Below, piece after piece: positions 8,816 to 18,223 of a DNA stretch of 64,000 nucleotides. Numbering within the stretch: the first letter of the stretch is position 1; every line of letters starts with the position of its first letter. Made by a program: the position numbers and the translations under genes. This stretch comes from DATEHQ01 sp035279525. Lineage in GTDB: Bacteria; Chloroflexota; Dormibacteria; Dormibacterales; Dormibacteraceae. The notes below the pieces were generated by a model. The model ran no database searches, had not been told where the DNA came from, and worked only from the letters and a program-made list of their open reading frames with translations. The stretch is taken from NCBI GenBank assembly GCA_035279525.1, contig DATEHQ010000100.1, positions 145,598 through 209,597 on the forward strand, in the 5' to 3' direction.

Positions 8816-11092
8816 ATGCGTCGCACCACATCAAAGAGCACGCGTCACTCCTCCAGCAGCGCCCGCCGCGCTTCGTCGACGCGCACCCGGACACGGCGCG
8901 GCAAGCGCGCAACGCCGGCGCCAAGGCTGACCCAGAAGCAAGCGCGCGAGATCACAGGCGTCCTTTTGATCCTTGTCGCCCTGCTGGGTGCGCTCGCGAT
9001 CGGCAGCAGCTCAGGCTTCGTCCTGGCCGGCCTCCACCGGTGGCTGATCACGAGCTTCGGCTACGCCTGGTTCGTGCCCGCGGGCGGGGCGCTGGCTCTC
9101 GGCGCTTATCTGCTGTGGCCCAAAGCGCCGCGGCCGAGGCCGGTCGACCTGGTGTCGGGTGTGGTCGCGGTCCTCGCCCTGATCGGGTTGTTCGGCCTCG
9201 CCGCCAGGCACGGCGGCTCCTTCGGCGATGCGATCGACGGTGCGGTCACGGCCGTGGTCGGAGTACCCGGCGCCTGGGTGCTGCTGGTGGCGCTCTTGCT
9301 GATCGGGCTCATCGTCACGATGCACTTCAGCCCTAGCGCGTTGATCGGGATGGTGCTGGGCGCGCTGCGAGCCGCCTACGCGGAAAGGGCCCGGCTCGAG
9401 AGCCTCGTGGCCACACCTCCCGCGGAGAAACCCAGGCCCGTAAAGGCAGCCGCCATCCAGGCCGGGCCGCGGCCCGCGGCAGCGATGCATCCGGTCGCCA
9501 CCGAGCCGGTCCGCGCCTGGGAAGTGGACGAGCCGGACGGAGGGAAGGAGCCGTCAGCCATCCAGGCTCGCGCCGAAGCGCCGGAGCCTAAGCAACCTGC
9601 CGCGGTCCTGCGCGTCGTCGCGGAGCCCGAGGACGAGGTGCCGGAGATCGATTGGAAGCTGCCTTCGATAACCCTGCTCGACACCGTGACGGCCCGCCGC
9701 GAGCGGATGGCCGACGAGATCAAGCGCAACGTCAGGGTCATGGAGAGCACGCTGCAGCAGTTCGGCGTCGAGGCGAAGGTGATCGGCGTCAACCCGGGGC
9801 CCGCCGTCACGCAGTACGAGGTGCAGCCCGGTCCTGGCGTCCAGGTGAAGCGCATCACCGCGCTGCAGAACGACCTCTCGCTCGCTCTCGCCGCCGCACC
9901 ACTGCGCATCGAGGCGCCCATCCCGGGCAAGTCGGCGGTGGGAATCGAGGTTCCCAACAAGTCCGCGAGCCTGGTCACGATCCGCGAGGTCATCGAGACC
10001 GCGGCGTTTCGCGAGGGCAGCAACAAGCTCGCGCTCGGACTCGGCAACGACGTATCCGGCCAGTCGATAGTCGGAGACCTCACGAAGATGCCGCACCTGC
10101 TCATCGCGGGCGCCACCGGCCAGGGCAAGAGCGTCTGCATCAACGCGCTCATCACCAGCCTGCTGTTCCAGGTCACGCCGGAGCACCTGCGGCTCCTGTT
10201 GATCGACCCGAAGCGTGTGGAGCTGACCGGCTACAACGGGCTGCCGCACCTTGCGCTGCCCGTGCTGGTCGAATCGCACCAGGCTGCAGCCGCCCTGCGT
10301 TGGGCGGTGGCCGAGATGGATCGGAGATACAAGCTTTTCTCCGCCGAAGGCGTGCGCAACATCGCCACGTACAACGAGAAGGCGGACCTCAAGCTCGCGC
10401 GACCGCTGCCCTACGTGGTGATCGTGATCGACGAGCTCGCCGACCTGATGATGGTCGCCGCGGGAGAGATCGAAGAGCTGATCTGCCGCATCGCGCAGCT
10501 CGCGCGGGCGGTGGGCATCCATCTCATCATCGCGACGCAGCGACCTTCGACCGACATCATCACCGGCCTCATCAAGGCCAACATCCCTTCGCGCATCGCG
10601 TTCGCGGTGGGTTCGCAGGTGGACAGCCGGGTCATCCTCGATGCAGGCGGCGCCGAGAAGCTCCTGGGCCGCGGAGACATGCTCTATCAACCGGTCGACG
10701 CGGGCAAGCCGACGCGCATCCAGGGAGCATTCGTGAGCGACCCCGAGGTCGAGGCGGTGGTCAACTTCTGGAAGACGCAGGGCGGCCCCCGCTACATGGA
10801 GGAGATTCTCGAAGAAGGGGCCGGGACGGAGTGGGAGGGAGGCGAACGGCGCGAGGAGCGCAAGCTCGACCCGCTCTTCGCGCGTTCGGCGCGCGCTGTG
10901 GCGGCAGAAGGCGGGGCTTCCGTCTCGCTGGTGCAGCGCAAGTTCAACGTCGGTTATTCGCGCGCTGGGCGGATCGTGGACCAGCTGGCCGAGCATCGTG
11001 TCATAGGCGGGTACCAGGGCTCGAAATCGCGCGAGGTCTTGATGACCCTGCCCGACGTCGACGACCTGCTGGAGCGCCTGGGCATCGAATGA
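8816..11092 (+). CDS. ftsK: DNA translocase FtsK/SpoIIIE
   Basis: Membrane-anchored DNA pump that clears chromosome ends from the septum. The 758-residue protein has a basic, Ser/Arg-rich cytoplasmic start, four hydrophobic segments between about residues 47 and 180, a variable linker, and the RecA-like motor: alpha region KSITALQ-type segment, Walker A GATGQGKSV (about 432-440) and Walker B VIVIDELADLM (about 535-545), with the ATQRPSTDIITG motif after it. A winged-helix gamma domain (VSLVQRKFNVGYSRAGRIVDQL region) closes the protein. A TAGAAT -10-like box lies at 8783-8788, about 27 bases before the ATG. Confidence 0.95.
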   Translation: MRRTTSKSTRHSSSSARRASSTRTRTRRGKRATPAPRLTQKQAREITGVLLILVALLGALAIGSSSGFVLAGLHRWLITSFGYAWFVPAGGALALGAYLLWPKAPRPRPVDLVSGVVAVLALIGLFGLAARHGGSFGDAIDGAVTAVVGVPGAWVLLVALLLIGLIVTMHFSPSALIGMVLGALRAAYAERARLESLVATPPAEKPRPVKAAAIQAGPRPAAAMHPVATEPVRAWEVDEPDGGKEPSAIQARAEAPEPKQPAAVLRVVAEPEDEVPEIDWKLPSITLLDTVTARRERMADEIKRNVRVMESTLQQFGVEAKVIGVNPGPAVTQYEVQPGPGVQVKRITALQNDLSLALAAAPLRIEAPIPGKSAVGIEVPNKSASLVTIREVIETAAFREGSNKLALGLGNDVSGQSIVGDLTKMPHLLIAGATGQGKSVCINALITSLLFQVTPEHLRLLLIDPKRVELTGYNGLPHLALPVLVESHQAAAALRWAVAEMDRRYKLFSAEGVRNIATYNEKADLKLARPLPYVVIVIDELADLMMVAAGEIEELICRIAQLARAVGIHLIIATQRPSTDIITGLIKANIPSRIAFAVGSQVDSRVILDAGGAEKLLGRGDMLYQPVDAGKPTRIQGAFVSDPEVEAVVNFWKTQGGPRYMEEILEEGAGTEWEGGERREERKLDPLFARSARAVAAEGGASVSLVQRKFNVGYSRAGRIVDQLAEHRVIGGYQGSKSREVLMTLPDVDDLLERLGIE

Positions 11093-11180
11093 TTCCCGGG
11101 CCCCGGCCGGCCGCTCGGCCTCTGGCCGTCGGACGCGGACGTGGCAGCAGGCGGCCCCTCATCGCAAACTTCACCCTGGG

Positions 11181-12239
11181 GTGAACCTATCCAACGCACT
11201 GACCGTCAGCCGGCTGGCCTCCATCCCGGTCCTGATGGCGTTGCTGATCGTCACGTTCCCCTACCACGACCAGATCGCCGCGGCCACCTTCATCGGCTTC
11301 TCGCTGACCGACTCGCTAGACGGCATCCTCGCCCGGAGGCGAGGAACGGTCAGCGACCTGGGCAAGTTCCTGGACCCGCTCGCGGACAAGCTGTTCGTGC
11401 TCGCGGTCCTGATCGTCCTGGTCCAGGAAGGCCTGGTTGCCGCCTGGGTCGTGGTCGTGATCTTTTCACGCGAGCTGATCATCACGATCCTTCGATCTGT
11501 CGCCTCGAGCCAGGGCACTGTCATCGCCGCGGCTCCGCTCGGCAAGACCAAGACGATCACGCAAATGAGCGCGGTCACGTTGCTGATCCTTCAGCGGCCC
11601 TACCCGGTGCTGGTGCCAGTTGCCGACCTGGCGGTCGCCGTGGCGGTGGTCTTCACCATCGTCAGCGGTGTCGACTACCTCGTCCGCTTCCGATACGTCA
11701 TCGGTCTCGGCGAAAACTCGCCGGGCGCCCATTCGCCGCACCGCCGGATCGCCGGAGAGGTGGGGGAGCTGCTCCAGCGGCATCACAAGACCGTGGCCGT
11801 CGCCGAGTCGTGCACCGGTGGACTTCTCGGATCGGCCTTCACCGAGCAGGCGGGCAGCTCGGCCTACTTCAAGGGTGGCGTGGTCGCCTACACGGACCAG
11901 GTCAAGCGCGACCAGCTCGGAGTCTCGGCCGACGAGCTGACGCGACACACGGCCGTCAGTCGTGAGGTGGCCATCGCCATGGCCCGCGGGGTGCAGGCGC
12001 GCTTGCACGCGGACTTCGCGGTCTCGATCACCTGCATCGCCGGCCCCGACTCGGATGCCTCGGGACTGCCGGTGGGCCTTACCTACGTGGGCGTGGCGAC
12101 GCCCCGCGACATCAAAGTGTTCGAATCCCATCTGAAGGGGGACAGGGAGGCGAACCGGAGGGCCGCGGCGCGATGGGCCCTGGAGCTCCTCCGCGGTGAG
12201 GTTCGTGCCAACATCGCGTCGGAGGTCAAGACTGCTTGA
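11181..12239 (+). CDS. pgsA-cinA: Fused CDP-alcohol phosphatidyltransferase (PgsA) and CinA C-terminal amidohydrolase (PncC)
   Basis: One 352-residue frame carries two enzymes that are usually separate neighbouring genes. Residues 1-175 are a multi-membrane-span PgsA-type phosphatidyltransferase with the full CDP-alcohol motif DG-x2-AR-x8-G-x3-D-x3-D (DGILARRRGTVSDLGKFLDP then LAD), making phosphatidylglycerophosphate. Residues about 195-340 are the CinA C-terminal domain (VAVAESCTGGLLGSAFTE, then the GG-VAYT motif and CIAGPDSD), a nicotinamide-nucleotide amidase. No stop or start separates them; the joint is a short polar stretch near residue 185. The N-terminal half of classical CinA is absent. 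GTG at 11181 starts the gene directly before recA. Confidence 0.9.
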   Translation: MNLSNALTVSRLASIPVLMALLIVTFPYHDQIAAATFIGFSLTDSLDGILARRRGTVSDLGKFLDPLADKLFVLAVLIVLVQEGLVAAWVVVVIFSRELIITILRSVASSQGTVIAAAPLGKTKTITQMSAVTLLILQRPYPVLVPVADLAVAVAVVFTIVSGVDYLVRFRYVIGLGENSPGAHSPHRRIAGEVGELLQRHHKTVAVAESCTGGLLGSAFTEQAGSSAYFKGGVVAYTDQVKRDQLGVSADELTRHTAVSREVAIAMARGVQARLHADFAVSITCIAGPDSDASGLPVGLTYVGVATPRDIKVFESHLKGDREANRRAAARWALELLRGEVRANIASEVKTA

Positions 12240-12264
12240 CGCGCGAACAGTTGTTCGCTACACT
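12236..12264 (+). promoter_or_regulatory. recA promoter with LexA operator between -35 and -10
   Basis: TTGACG at 12236-12241 and TACACT at 12259-12264 are spaced by 17 bases. The spacer contains CGAACAGTTGTTCG (12244-12257), a perfect CGAAC-N4-GTTCG palindrome matching the Bacillus/actinobacterial SOS box. Binding of LexA there would block RNA polymerase. The predicted transcript has a leader of about 80 bases before recA. Confidence 0.88.
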
Positions 12265-12350
12265 TCGACGAACCGGCCTGTAAAGAACGTTGATTCCAAC
12301 CCGACGACGTAGAACACTCGCCGCAACGACCTAGGAGGCAATTCAACGAA

Positions 12351-13409
12351 GTGGAAAAAGAGAAGGAAAAGTCCCTCGACTCCGCGCTGGCTCAGATCGT
12401 CAAGAGCTACGGCAAGGGCTCGATCATGAAGCTGGGCGAGCACGCCGCGCAGAGGGGGGAGATCACAGTCATTCCGACGGGCGCGCTCTTGCTCGACCTC
12501 GCGCTCGGCGTGGGCGGGATCCCTCGCGGGCGCGTGACTGAGCTTTACGGCCCGGAGTCCGCGGGCAAGACGACGCTCGCGCTGCACGTGATCGCCGAGG
12601 CCCAGAAGCAGGGCGGGGTGGCCGCGTTCGTGGACGCCGAGCACGCGCTCGACCCGATCTACGCATCCAGGATCGGGGTCAAGATCGACGACCTCCTGAT
12701 CAGCCAGCCCGACACCGGCGAGCAGGCGCTGGAGATCGTCGAGGTGCTGGTGCGGTCTGGCGCCGTCGACGTGATCGTCATCGACTCGGTTGCCGCGCTG
12801 GTGCCCAAGGCCGAGATCGAAGGTGAGATGGGCGACGCGCACGTCGGCCTCCAGGCGCGCCTGATGTCCCAGGCGCTGCGCAAGCTGACGGCCGCGATCT
12901 CCAAGTCCAACTGCTCTGTGATCTTTCTCAACCAGCTGCGCGAAAAGGTCGGGATCATATTCGGCAACCCGGAGACCCAGCCCGGTGGTCGAGCGCTCAA
13001 GTTCTACTCGTCGGTGCGCCTGGACATCCGAAAGGTGGAGGTCATCAAGTCAGGCCTCGACTCGGTCGGCGCCCGGGTCAAGGTGAAGGTGGTCAAGAAC
13101 AAGGTGGCGCCACCTTTCCGTTCCGCGGAGTTCGACATCCTGTTCAACGAGGGCATCTCTCGGGAGGGCTCGCTGATCGATGCCGCGATCGAGTACGGCA
13201 TCATGGACAAGAGTGGGACCTGGCTCTCTTATGGAGACCAGCGTCTGGGCCAGGGCCGCGAGAACGTGCGCAACTACCTGCGCGAGAACCCAACCCTCGC
13301 CGCCGAGATCGAGACCGCGGTCAGGCAGAAGGCGGCGGGCGGGACCGCCGCGGGGAAAGTCGGAGGAGCTTCGATGAAAGCGACGGCGGGTGCGGCGGAA
13401 GAGTTCTAG
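12351..13409 (+). CDS. recA: Recombinase RecA
   Basis: ATP-dependent strand-exchange protein and LexA co-protease. The 352-residue protein shows the Walker A motif GPESAGKTT near residue 67, VDAEHALDP, the Walker B region [21 protein letters not shown], and the DNA-binding L2 loop ([22 protein letters not shown]). No intein is present. GTG at 12351 follows an AGGAGG ribosome-binding site at 12333-12338. A LexA operator sits in its promoter. The recX start overlaps its last 20 bases. Confidence 0.98.
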   Translation: MEKEKEKSLDSALAQIVKSYGKGSIMKLGEHAAQRGEITVIPTGALLLDLALGVGGIPRGRVTELYGPESAGKTTLALHVIAEAQKQGGVAAFVDAEHALDPIYASRIGVKIDDLLISQPDTGEQALEIVEVLVRSGAVDVIVIDSVAALVPKAEIEGEMGDAHVGLQARLMSQALRKLTAAISKSNCSVIFLNQLREKVGIIFGNPETQPGGRALKFYSSVRLDIRKVEVIKSGLDSVGARVKVKVVKNKVAPPFRSAEFDILFNEGISREGSLIDAAIEYGIMDKSGTWLSYGDQRLGQGRENVRNYLRENPTLAAEIETAVRQKAAGGTAAGKVGGASMKATAGAAEEF

Positions 13410-13932
13410 GCGCCGGTCACCGGCCGGCAGGCCGAGGAAGGTGCCCGCGGTGGGCGCCCTCGACGCCGGGTTGCGGCTGCTCGGCCGCCGCGGGCACTCG
13501 CGTATGGAGCTCCGAACCAAGCTGGTGCAACGCGGGTACTCGGAGTCGGACGTCGATGCGGCGGTGTTTCGTCTGGGCGACCTCGGCTACCTGAACGACC
13601 CAGAGTTCGCCGAGCACCACGTCCGGCGCCGCAGCCCGACTCGAGGTCCGCTCGCACTCCTGGGCGAGCTCGCCGGCCGCGGCGTCGATCGAGCCGTCGC
13701 CGCCGAGGCGGTCGCCCGTTTCGGCACGGACGCCCAGCTGGTCGCCGCGACCCGACTGGCCGAACGGCTGTACGGCAAGCGGGGGTGGGCAGGCTACCGG
13801 GAGATGCTCGACTCGATCGGCTCCCGGCTGCTCCGCCGAGGGTTCCCGCCTGGCATCGTGCTCGCGGCATGCAAGTCGGTGTGGGCGGAGACAAGGGAAC
13901 AGAGGGAACAGGCGGGAGCCTCCGCTTCCTAG
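13390..13932 (+). CDS. recX: Recombination regulator RecX
   Basis: RecX binds RecA filaments and modulates them. This 180-residue protein is made of the usual three-helix repeats: [19 protein letters not shown], then [14 protein letters not shown] and the C-terminal [16 protein letters not shown] at 13390 overlaps recA by 20 bp; GTG at 13441, just before the conserved first helix, is an alternative start. Co-transcription with recA means SOS induction. Confidence 0.85.
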   Translation: MRRKSSRRRSPAGRPRKVPAVGALDAGLRLLGRRGHSRMELRTKLVQRGYSESDVDAAVFRLGDLGYLNDPEFAEHHVRRRSPTRGPLALLGELAGRGVDRAVAAEAVARFGTDAQLVAATRLAERLYGKRGWAGYREMLDSIGSRLLRRGFPPGIVLAACKSVWAETREQREQAGASAS

Positions 13933-14027
13933 CGCGGCGCCAGGGCGGCGCTCACCCGCCCAGGGCGCTGGACCCGGCCCGGACCTGCACCATCCGCCAG
14001 GCCTCGAAGCCTAGAATTTGAGGTCAC

Positions 14028-14049
14028 GCGGGCGCCGGTTGGTGCCCGC
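14028..14049 (+). other. GC-rich hairpin between recX and rny
   Basis: GCGGGCGCC (14028-14036) and GGTGCCCGC (14041-14049) form a 9-bp stem with one G-T pair and a GGTT loop. No T tract follows, so it is not a convincing intrinsic terminator; it may be a leader structure or processing signal. A TTGACA hexamer follows at 14107-14112 upstream of rny. Confidence 0.4.
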
Positions 14050-14137
14050 AAGTCATAGAGCCAACCCGAGGCGGGGACCCTGCTGTCCCTGCCGTGGTCA
14101 CGCACTTTGACAATCGAATAAACGAGGTGCATGTCAC

Positions 14138-15673
14138 ATGCCTGTCTCTCTCTACGTCGTCGTACCGCTATTGGTGGTGGCGCTCCTCGCCGGTTTTGGG
14201 GGAGCTTACTGGCTGCTCCAGCGCCGGCAGAGCGACGGGACGCACGTCCTGGAGCTCAAGGCCCAGCAGACGCTCAGCGACGCGGAAACGCAAGCCAAGG
14301 AAAAGCTGCTGGAGGCCAAGGAGGAAGCGGTCAAGATCCGCACCGCCGCCGAACAGGAAGCCCGGGAATACCGGGCACAGTCAAACCAGGTCGAAAGGCG
14401 CCTGCTCCAGAAGGAGGAAAACCTCGACCGCAAGGGCGAGGAGGTCGACCGCCGTGAGCGCGAGCTCGGAGGCAAGGAGAAGGCGCTCGATGAGATCAAG
14501 GCACAGCTCGAGGACAGCTACCGCCAGCAGGAGAAGGAGCTTCAGCGGGTCGCCAACATGACCCGCCAGGAGGCCCAGGGCATCCTGATGGCGCAGGTCG
14601 AACAGGACCTGCGAAACGAGGTGGCACGGAAGGTCCGCGAGGCTGAGCTCGGTGCTCGCGAGGAAAGCGAACGCCGGGCGCGGGAGGTCGTCACCGAATC
14701 GATCCAGCGCATCGCCGCGGACCAGACCGCCGAGGTCTCGGTCTCGGTGCTGCCGCTGCCCACAGACGAGCTCAAAGGCCGGATCATCGGCAAGGAAGGG
14801 CGCAACATCCGCGCCCTCCAGCAGGCAACCGGAATCGACCTCATCGTGGACGACACTCCGGAAGCCGTGATCATCAGCGGTTTCGACCCGGTCCGCCGCG
14901 AGGTGGCCAGGGTCGCGTTGAACAAGCTCATCGTCGACGGCCGGATTCACCCGGCGCGAATCGAAGAGATCGTCGCCAAGTCACGCCAGGAGGTCCTGCA
15001 AAGGGTCAAGGAGGAAGGCGAGGGGGCGGTCCTGGAGCTCGGGCTGCAGGGACTTCATCCCGAAGTCGTCCGTCACCTGGGCATTCTGCGTTTCCGCACC
15101 AGCTACGGCCAGCAGGTGCTCAATCACTCCAAGGAAGTCGCCTATCTCGCCGCCATGATGGCGTCCGAGATCGGCGCGGACGTCCGCATCGCAAAGCTCT
15201 CAGGCCTCCTGCACGACATCGGCAAGGCCATCGATCACGAGGTCGAGGGTTCCCACGCGGTGATCGGGGCCGAGCTGCTTCAGCGCCATGGCGTGCCGGC
15301 ACCGGTCGTGCACGCGGTGAAGGCTCACCACTACGACGAAGAGCCTCACAGCATCGAGGCGCTGCTCCTGATCGCGGCCGACGCGATATCCGCCGCGCGT
15401 CCCGGAGCGCGAAGGGAGTCACTGGAGGCTTACGTCAAGCGGCTCGAGAAGCTGGAGGAGATCGCGAACTCCTTCCAGGGCGTGCAGCAGTCATACGCCA
15501 TCCAGGCCGGACGTGAGGTCCGGATCCTGGTCAAGCCGGAACAGATCGACGACACCGCGGCTCAGCTGATGGCGCGCGACATCGCGAAGCGCATCGAGTC
15601 AGAGTTGAGCTTCCCCGGCCAGATCCGCGTCACCGTGGTGCGGGAGACCCGAGCCGTGGAGTACGCCAAATAG
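14138..15673 (+). CDS. rny: Ribonuclease Y
   Basis: Membrane-anchored endoribonuclease that starts decay of many mRNAs. The 511-residue protein has one N-terminal membrane span (about residues 4-26), a long coiled coil rich in Glu, Lys and Arg (about 35-200), a KH domain with [12 protein letters not shown] (about 215-228) and an HD domain with LHDIGKA (about 360). GAGGTG at 14125-14130 precedes the ATG by 7 bases. A strong terminator follows the gene. This protein, RNase J and PNPase together form a Firmicutes-like RNA-decay set. Confidence 0.97.
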   Translation: MPVSLYVVVPLLVVALLAGFGGAYWLLQRRQSDGTHVLELKAQQTLSDAETQAKEKLLEAKEEAVKIRTAAEQEAREYRAQSNQVERRLLQKEENLDRKGEEVDRRERELGGKEKALDEIKAQLEDSYRQQEKELQRVANMTRQEAQGILMAQVEQDLRNEVARKVREAELGAREESERRAREVVTESIQRIAADQTAEVSVSVLPLPTDELKGRIIGKEGRNIRALQQATGIDLIVDDTPEAVIISGFDPVRREVARVALNKLIVDGRIHPARIEEIVAKSRQEVLQRVKEEGEGAVLELGLQGLHPEVVRHLGILRFRTSYGQQVLNHSKEVAYLAAMMASEIGADVRIAKLSGLLHDIGKAIDHEVEGSHAVIGAELLQRHGVPAPVVHAVKAHHYDEEPHSIEALLLIAADAISAARPGARRESLEAYVKRLEKLEEIANSFQGVQQSYAIQAGREVRILVKPEQIDDTAAQLMARDIAKRIESELSFPGQIRVTVVRETRAVEYAK

Positions 15674-15679
15674 AAATTC

Positions 15680-15722
15680 AAAGGGAGTCCCGTCGCCCAG
15701 GCGCGCCGGGCTCCCTTTTTTT
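15680..15722 (+). terminator. Intrinsic terminator after rny
   Basis: AAAGGGAG near 15680-15687 pairs with CTCCCTTT starting at 15711, with additional CCG/CGG pairing inside. The right arm runs directly into seven T residues. This is the clearest rho-independent terminator in the window and separates rny from ymdB. Confidence 0.9.
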
Positions 15723-15730
15723 GTTGCCCA

Positions 15731-15745
15731 TAGACTTGGGCGGTG
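15731..15745 (+). promoter_or_regulatory. -10 element before ymdB (leaderless-type)
   Basis: TAGACT at 15731-15736 lies exactly six bases before the GTG at 15743 and only about ten bases after the rny terminator T-run. There is no ribosome-binding site. The hexamer is identical to the one before eno. Confidence 0.55.
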
Positions 15746-16537
15746 GCTGACTCGGACTTTCGCATGCTGTTCGTCGCCGACGTCGTCGGCCAACCCGGCC
15801 GCGATGCGGTCAAGGCGCTCCTGCCGGCGCTGAAGAAGGAGCTCCGTCCCCACCTCACCGTCGTCAACGGGGAGAACGCCGCCGGTGGGTTTGGCTTGAC
15901 GGCGAAGCTCGTCTCGGAGCTGAAGGGCGCGGGCGCCGACGTGCTCACCACAGGCAACCACGTCTTCGCGCAGAAGGAGTTCCTGCCCGACCTGCCCTCG
16001 CTCGATCGGGTGCTGCGCCCGGCCAACTACCCGCCGAAGGCGCCCGGGACCGGGTCCTGCCTCGTGGAGGCGGGCGGCCACCAGGTCCTGGTCATGAACC
16101 TGATGGGCAGGATCTTCACGATGGAGGGCCTCGACGACCCCTTCCGGGCTGCCGACGCGATCCTCGCCGCCCACCCGGATGTCCGCATCGTCCTTTGCGA
16201 CATGCACGCCGAAACCACCTCGGAGAAGACCGCGATGGGCTGGTACCTGGACGGTCGGGTCAGCGCGGTCGTGGGCACCCATACGCACATCCCGACAGCC
16301 GACGCCAGGCTGCTTCCGGGCGGCACGGCCTACGTGACGGACGTGGGCATGGTGGGTCCGCGCGACAGCTGCATCGGGATGGACAGGGAGGTGGTCATCC
16401 AGCGCTTCCTGACCGCCGTCCCAAGCCGCTTCGTGGTGGCGTCTGGACCCGTGACTTTCAATTCGGTACTGATTACCATTAGTGGCTCCACAGGCCGAGC
16501 TACAGCGATCCAGCGAGTCGACCGTGAATATGTTTGA
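15743..16537 (+). CDS. ymdB: YmdB-family metallophosphoesterase
   Basis: A calcineurin-like phosphodiesterase of the YmdB family (TIGR00282), which in Bacillus acts on cyclic nucleotides and affects biofilm and RNase Y-related processes. Metal-binding motifs are visible in order: FVADVVGQPGRDA, NGENAAGGFG, TTGNHVF, DMHAETTSEK and GTHTHIPTADA. The 264-residue length is normal. The position directly after rny and before spoVS is the same as in Bacillus. The start GTG is chosen because it leads straight into the first metal-binding strand. Confidence 0.93.
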   Translation: MADSDFRMLFVADVVGQPGRDAVKALLPALKKELRPHLTVVNGENAAGGFGLTAKLVSELKGAGADVLTTGNHVFAQKEFLPDLPSLDRVLRPANYPPKAPGTGSCLVEAGGHQVLVMNLMGRIFTMEGLDDPFRAADAILAAHPDVRIVLCDMHAETTSEKTAMGWYLDGRVSAVVGTHTHIPTADARLLPGGTAYVTDVGMVGPRDSCIGMDREVVIQRFLTAVPSRFVVASGPVTFNSVLITISGSTGRATAIQRVDREYV

Positions 16538-16550
16538 AGGGGTTCCAGCA

Positions 16551-16832
16551 ATGACAGCCGAGCGCGTTCCAGTAGAGGTGCTCAAGGTTTCCGCCACCTC
16601 GAAACCGGTCGCCGTGGCCGGAGCGATCGCCGGCGTCATCCGGAGCAAGGGCCGCGTCGAGGTGCAGGCGATCGGCGCCGGCGCGATCAACCAGGCGGTC
16701 AAGGCCATCGCCATCTCCCGCGGCTATGTCGCGCCCGGGGGGCTCGACCTGGTGTGCATCCCCGCCTTCATCGACATCTCGATCGACGGCGAAGAGCGGA
16801 CCGGAATCCGGTTGCTGGTGGAGAGCAGATAA
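16551..16832 (+). CDS. spoVS: Stage V sporulation protein S-like regulator
   Basis: SpoVS/Alba-like small protein; in Bacillus it affects sporulation and septation, but it is common in non-sporulating phyla. The 93-residue protein keeps the family body: LKVSATSKPVAVAGAIAG, VEVQAIGAGAINQAVKAIAI, and the C-terminal IPAFIDISIDGEERTGIR. ATG at 16551 is chosen because GAAGGGG lies 8 bases upstream; ATG at 16530, inside ymdB, is an alternative. Its presence alone is not evidence of spore formation. Confidence 0.92.
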   Translation: MTAERVPVEVLKVSATSKPVAVAGAIAGVIRSKGRVEVQAIGAGAINQAVKAIAISRGYVAPGGLDLVCIPAFIDISIDGEERTGIRLLVESR

Positions 16833-16853
16833 CGGCGGTCCAGACCACTTGTA

Positions 16854-16896
16854 GGGGTCCCCGCGACGTCACGCCGAAGGCTCTGAGTTCGTGGGG
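16854..16896 (+). repeat. Dispersed 43-bp palindromic repeat, copy B
   Basis: Same length and layout as copy A: it begins GGGGTCCCCGCGACGTCACG and ends CTCTGAGTTCGTGGGG. The inner arm positions pair less well here (CGACGTCA against TGAGTTCG). It fills the gap between spoVS and miaB and ends one base before the miaB ATG, so it forms the whole upstream region of miaB. Confidence 0.75.
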
Positions 16897-18195
16897 ATGA
16901 GGTCTTTCCATATCTGGACGATCGGCTGCCAGATGAGCTCGGCCGATTCGGAAACCCTGGCCAGGCGGCTGCTGGCCGCCGGCTACGTCGAGGACACGCT
17001 CGAGCGCGCCGACGTCGCCATCCTCAACACGTGCGTGGTCCGGCAAGCCTCCGAGGATCGTGTGTACTCCAAGCTGCATGAGCTGAAGGGATGGAAGACG
17101 CCCGAGCGCACGATCGCCGTCACCGGCTGCATCGTGGCCAAGGAGGGTGAGCGCCTGCGCGGGCGCTTTCCGCACGTCGACGCCGTGGTGCCGATCGACG
17201 GCTACGAGGAGTTCGTCGCCGCGCTGGCGGGCCGATACGACTATTCGGAAGGCGAACCGCTCCCGGTCAGCGGGCGAACCGGCGTGAGCCACTACGTACG
17301 CGTCATCCAGGGCTGCGACCACAACTGCACCTTTTGCATCGTGCCGAAGGTGCGTGGCCGTGAGGTGCACGTGCCGATCCCTGCCGTGGTCGACGAATGC
17401 CGGCGCGCGGTCGCCGACGGGGCCCGTGAAGTCGTGCTCCTCGGACAGAACGTCGACGACTATCACGACCCCGCGGGAGGTGGGGGACTGGCTGCGCTCG
17501 TCCGTGAGGTGGAAGGAATCCCAGGCCTCCGACGGCTGCGCTTCATGACCTCGCACCCACAGGACCTCGAGCCCGAGCTGCTGGAAGTCATGGCGGCCAG
17601 CAGCGTCATCTGCCGCGAGCTGCAGCTTCCGGTGCAGTCTGGCGACGACGTGATCCTCAAGCGGATGGCTCGCGGCTACCAGACACGCCACTATCGATCG
17701 ATCGTCGAAAAGGCGCGCAGCCTGATGCCTGACCTGGGCCTCGTGACCGATGTGATCGTCGGCTTCCCCGGCGAGTCAGAGGCTGCGTTCATGAACACAC
17801 GGGCGCTGATGGAGGAGATGGAGTTCGACGTCGTCCACCTGGCGATGTACTCGCCGCGGCCGGGCACGTTCGCCGCCACGCGCATGTCCGACGACGTGCC
17901 GCACGCCGAAAAGCTGCGCCGCCTGAACGACCTTCTCGCGCTCCAGCGCGCGATCGCCGCCCGCAAGACGCAGCGGTGGATCGGCCGCGAGGTCGAGGTG
18001 CTGGTGGAGGGTCGCGACGAGCTCGACCGACCCTACGGGCGGATTCGCCAGGGCAAGCGCACAGTCGTGCTCCGCAGCCGGCACATCGCCCCCGGCGACG
18101 TGATCAACGTTCGCGTCCTCCAGGCCACCGCGGGCCAGCTCACAGGACTACAAATCCCCACGAATTCAGGCCGCTTCGCGGGTCCCGCGGCGTGA
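16897..18195 (+). CDS. miaB: tRNA-2-methylthio-N6-dimethylallyladenosine synthase
   Basis: Radical-SAM methylthiotransferase acting on i6A37 of tRNA. The N-terminal UPF0004 domain holds the three auxiliary-cluster cysteines (TIGCQM, LNTCVV, VTGCIV), the radical-SAM cluster motif is GCDHNCTFC (about residues 138-146), and a C-terminal TRAM domain follows (about 375-425). ATG 16897 is chosen; GTG 16891 would add two residues encoded by the repeat. The last residues (NSGRFAGPAA) come from an inverted copy of the same repeat. miaA, which makes its substrate, lies 4 kb downstream. Confidence 0.94.
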   Translation: MRSFHIWTIGCQMSSADSETLARRLLAAGYVEDTLERADVAILNTCVVRQASEDRVYSKLHELKGWKTPERTIAVTGCIVAKEGERLRGRFPHVDAVVPIDGYEEFVAALAGRYDYSEGEPLPVSGRTGVSHYVRVIQGCDHNCTFCIVPKVRGREVHVPIPAVVDECRRAVADGAREVVLLGQNVDDYHDPAGGGGLAALVREVEGIPGLRRLRFMTSHPQDLEPELLEVMAASSVICRELQLPVQSGDDVILKRMARGYQTRHYRSIVEKARSLMPDLGLVTDVIVGFPGESEAAFMNTRALMEEMEFDVVHLAMYSPRPGTFAATRMSDDVPHAEKLRRLNDLLALQRAIAARKTQRWIGREVEVLVEGRDELDRPYGRIRQGKRTVVLRSRHIAPGDVINVRVLQATAGQLTGLQIPTNSGRFAGPAA

Positions 18196-18210
18196 ATTCG
18201 CGGGGACCCC
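18156..18210 (-). repeat. Dispersed palindromic repeat, copy C (inverted, 55 bp)
   Basis: On the minus strand this copy begins GGGGTCCCCGCGAATTCACG and ends CTGAATTCGTGGGG. The arms CGAATTCA and TGAATTCG are perfectly complementary. It is 12 bp longer than copies A, B and D because of a longer centre. It overlaps the miaB stop codon and ends about 14 bp before mutS. Confidence 0.75.
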
Positions 18211-18223
18211 TGAGGAAGGCCGC

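Noticed and set aside
16551..16832. spoVS as evidence of sporulation
   Set aside because: spoVS occurs widely in non-sporulating phyla, and no other sporulation-specific gene is in the window.
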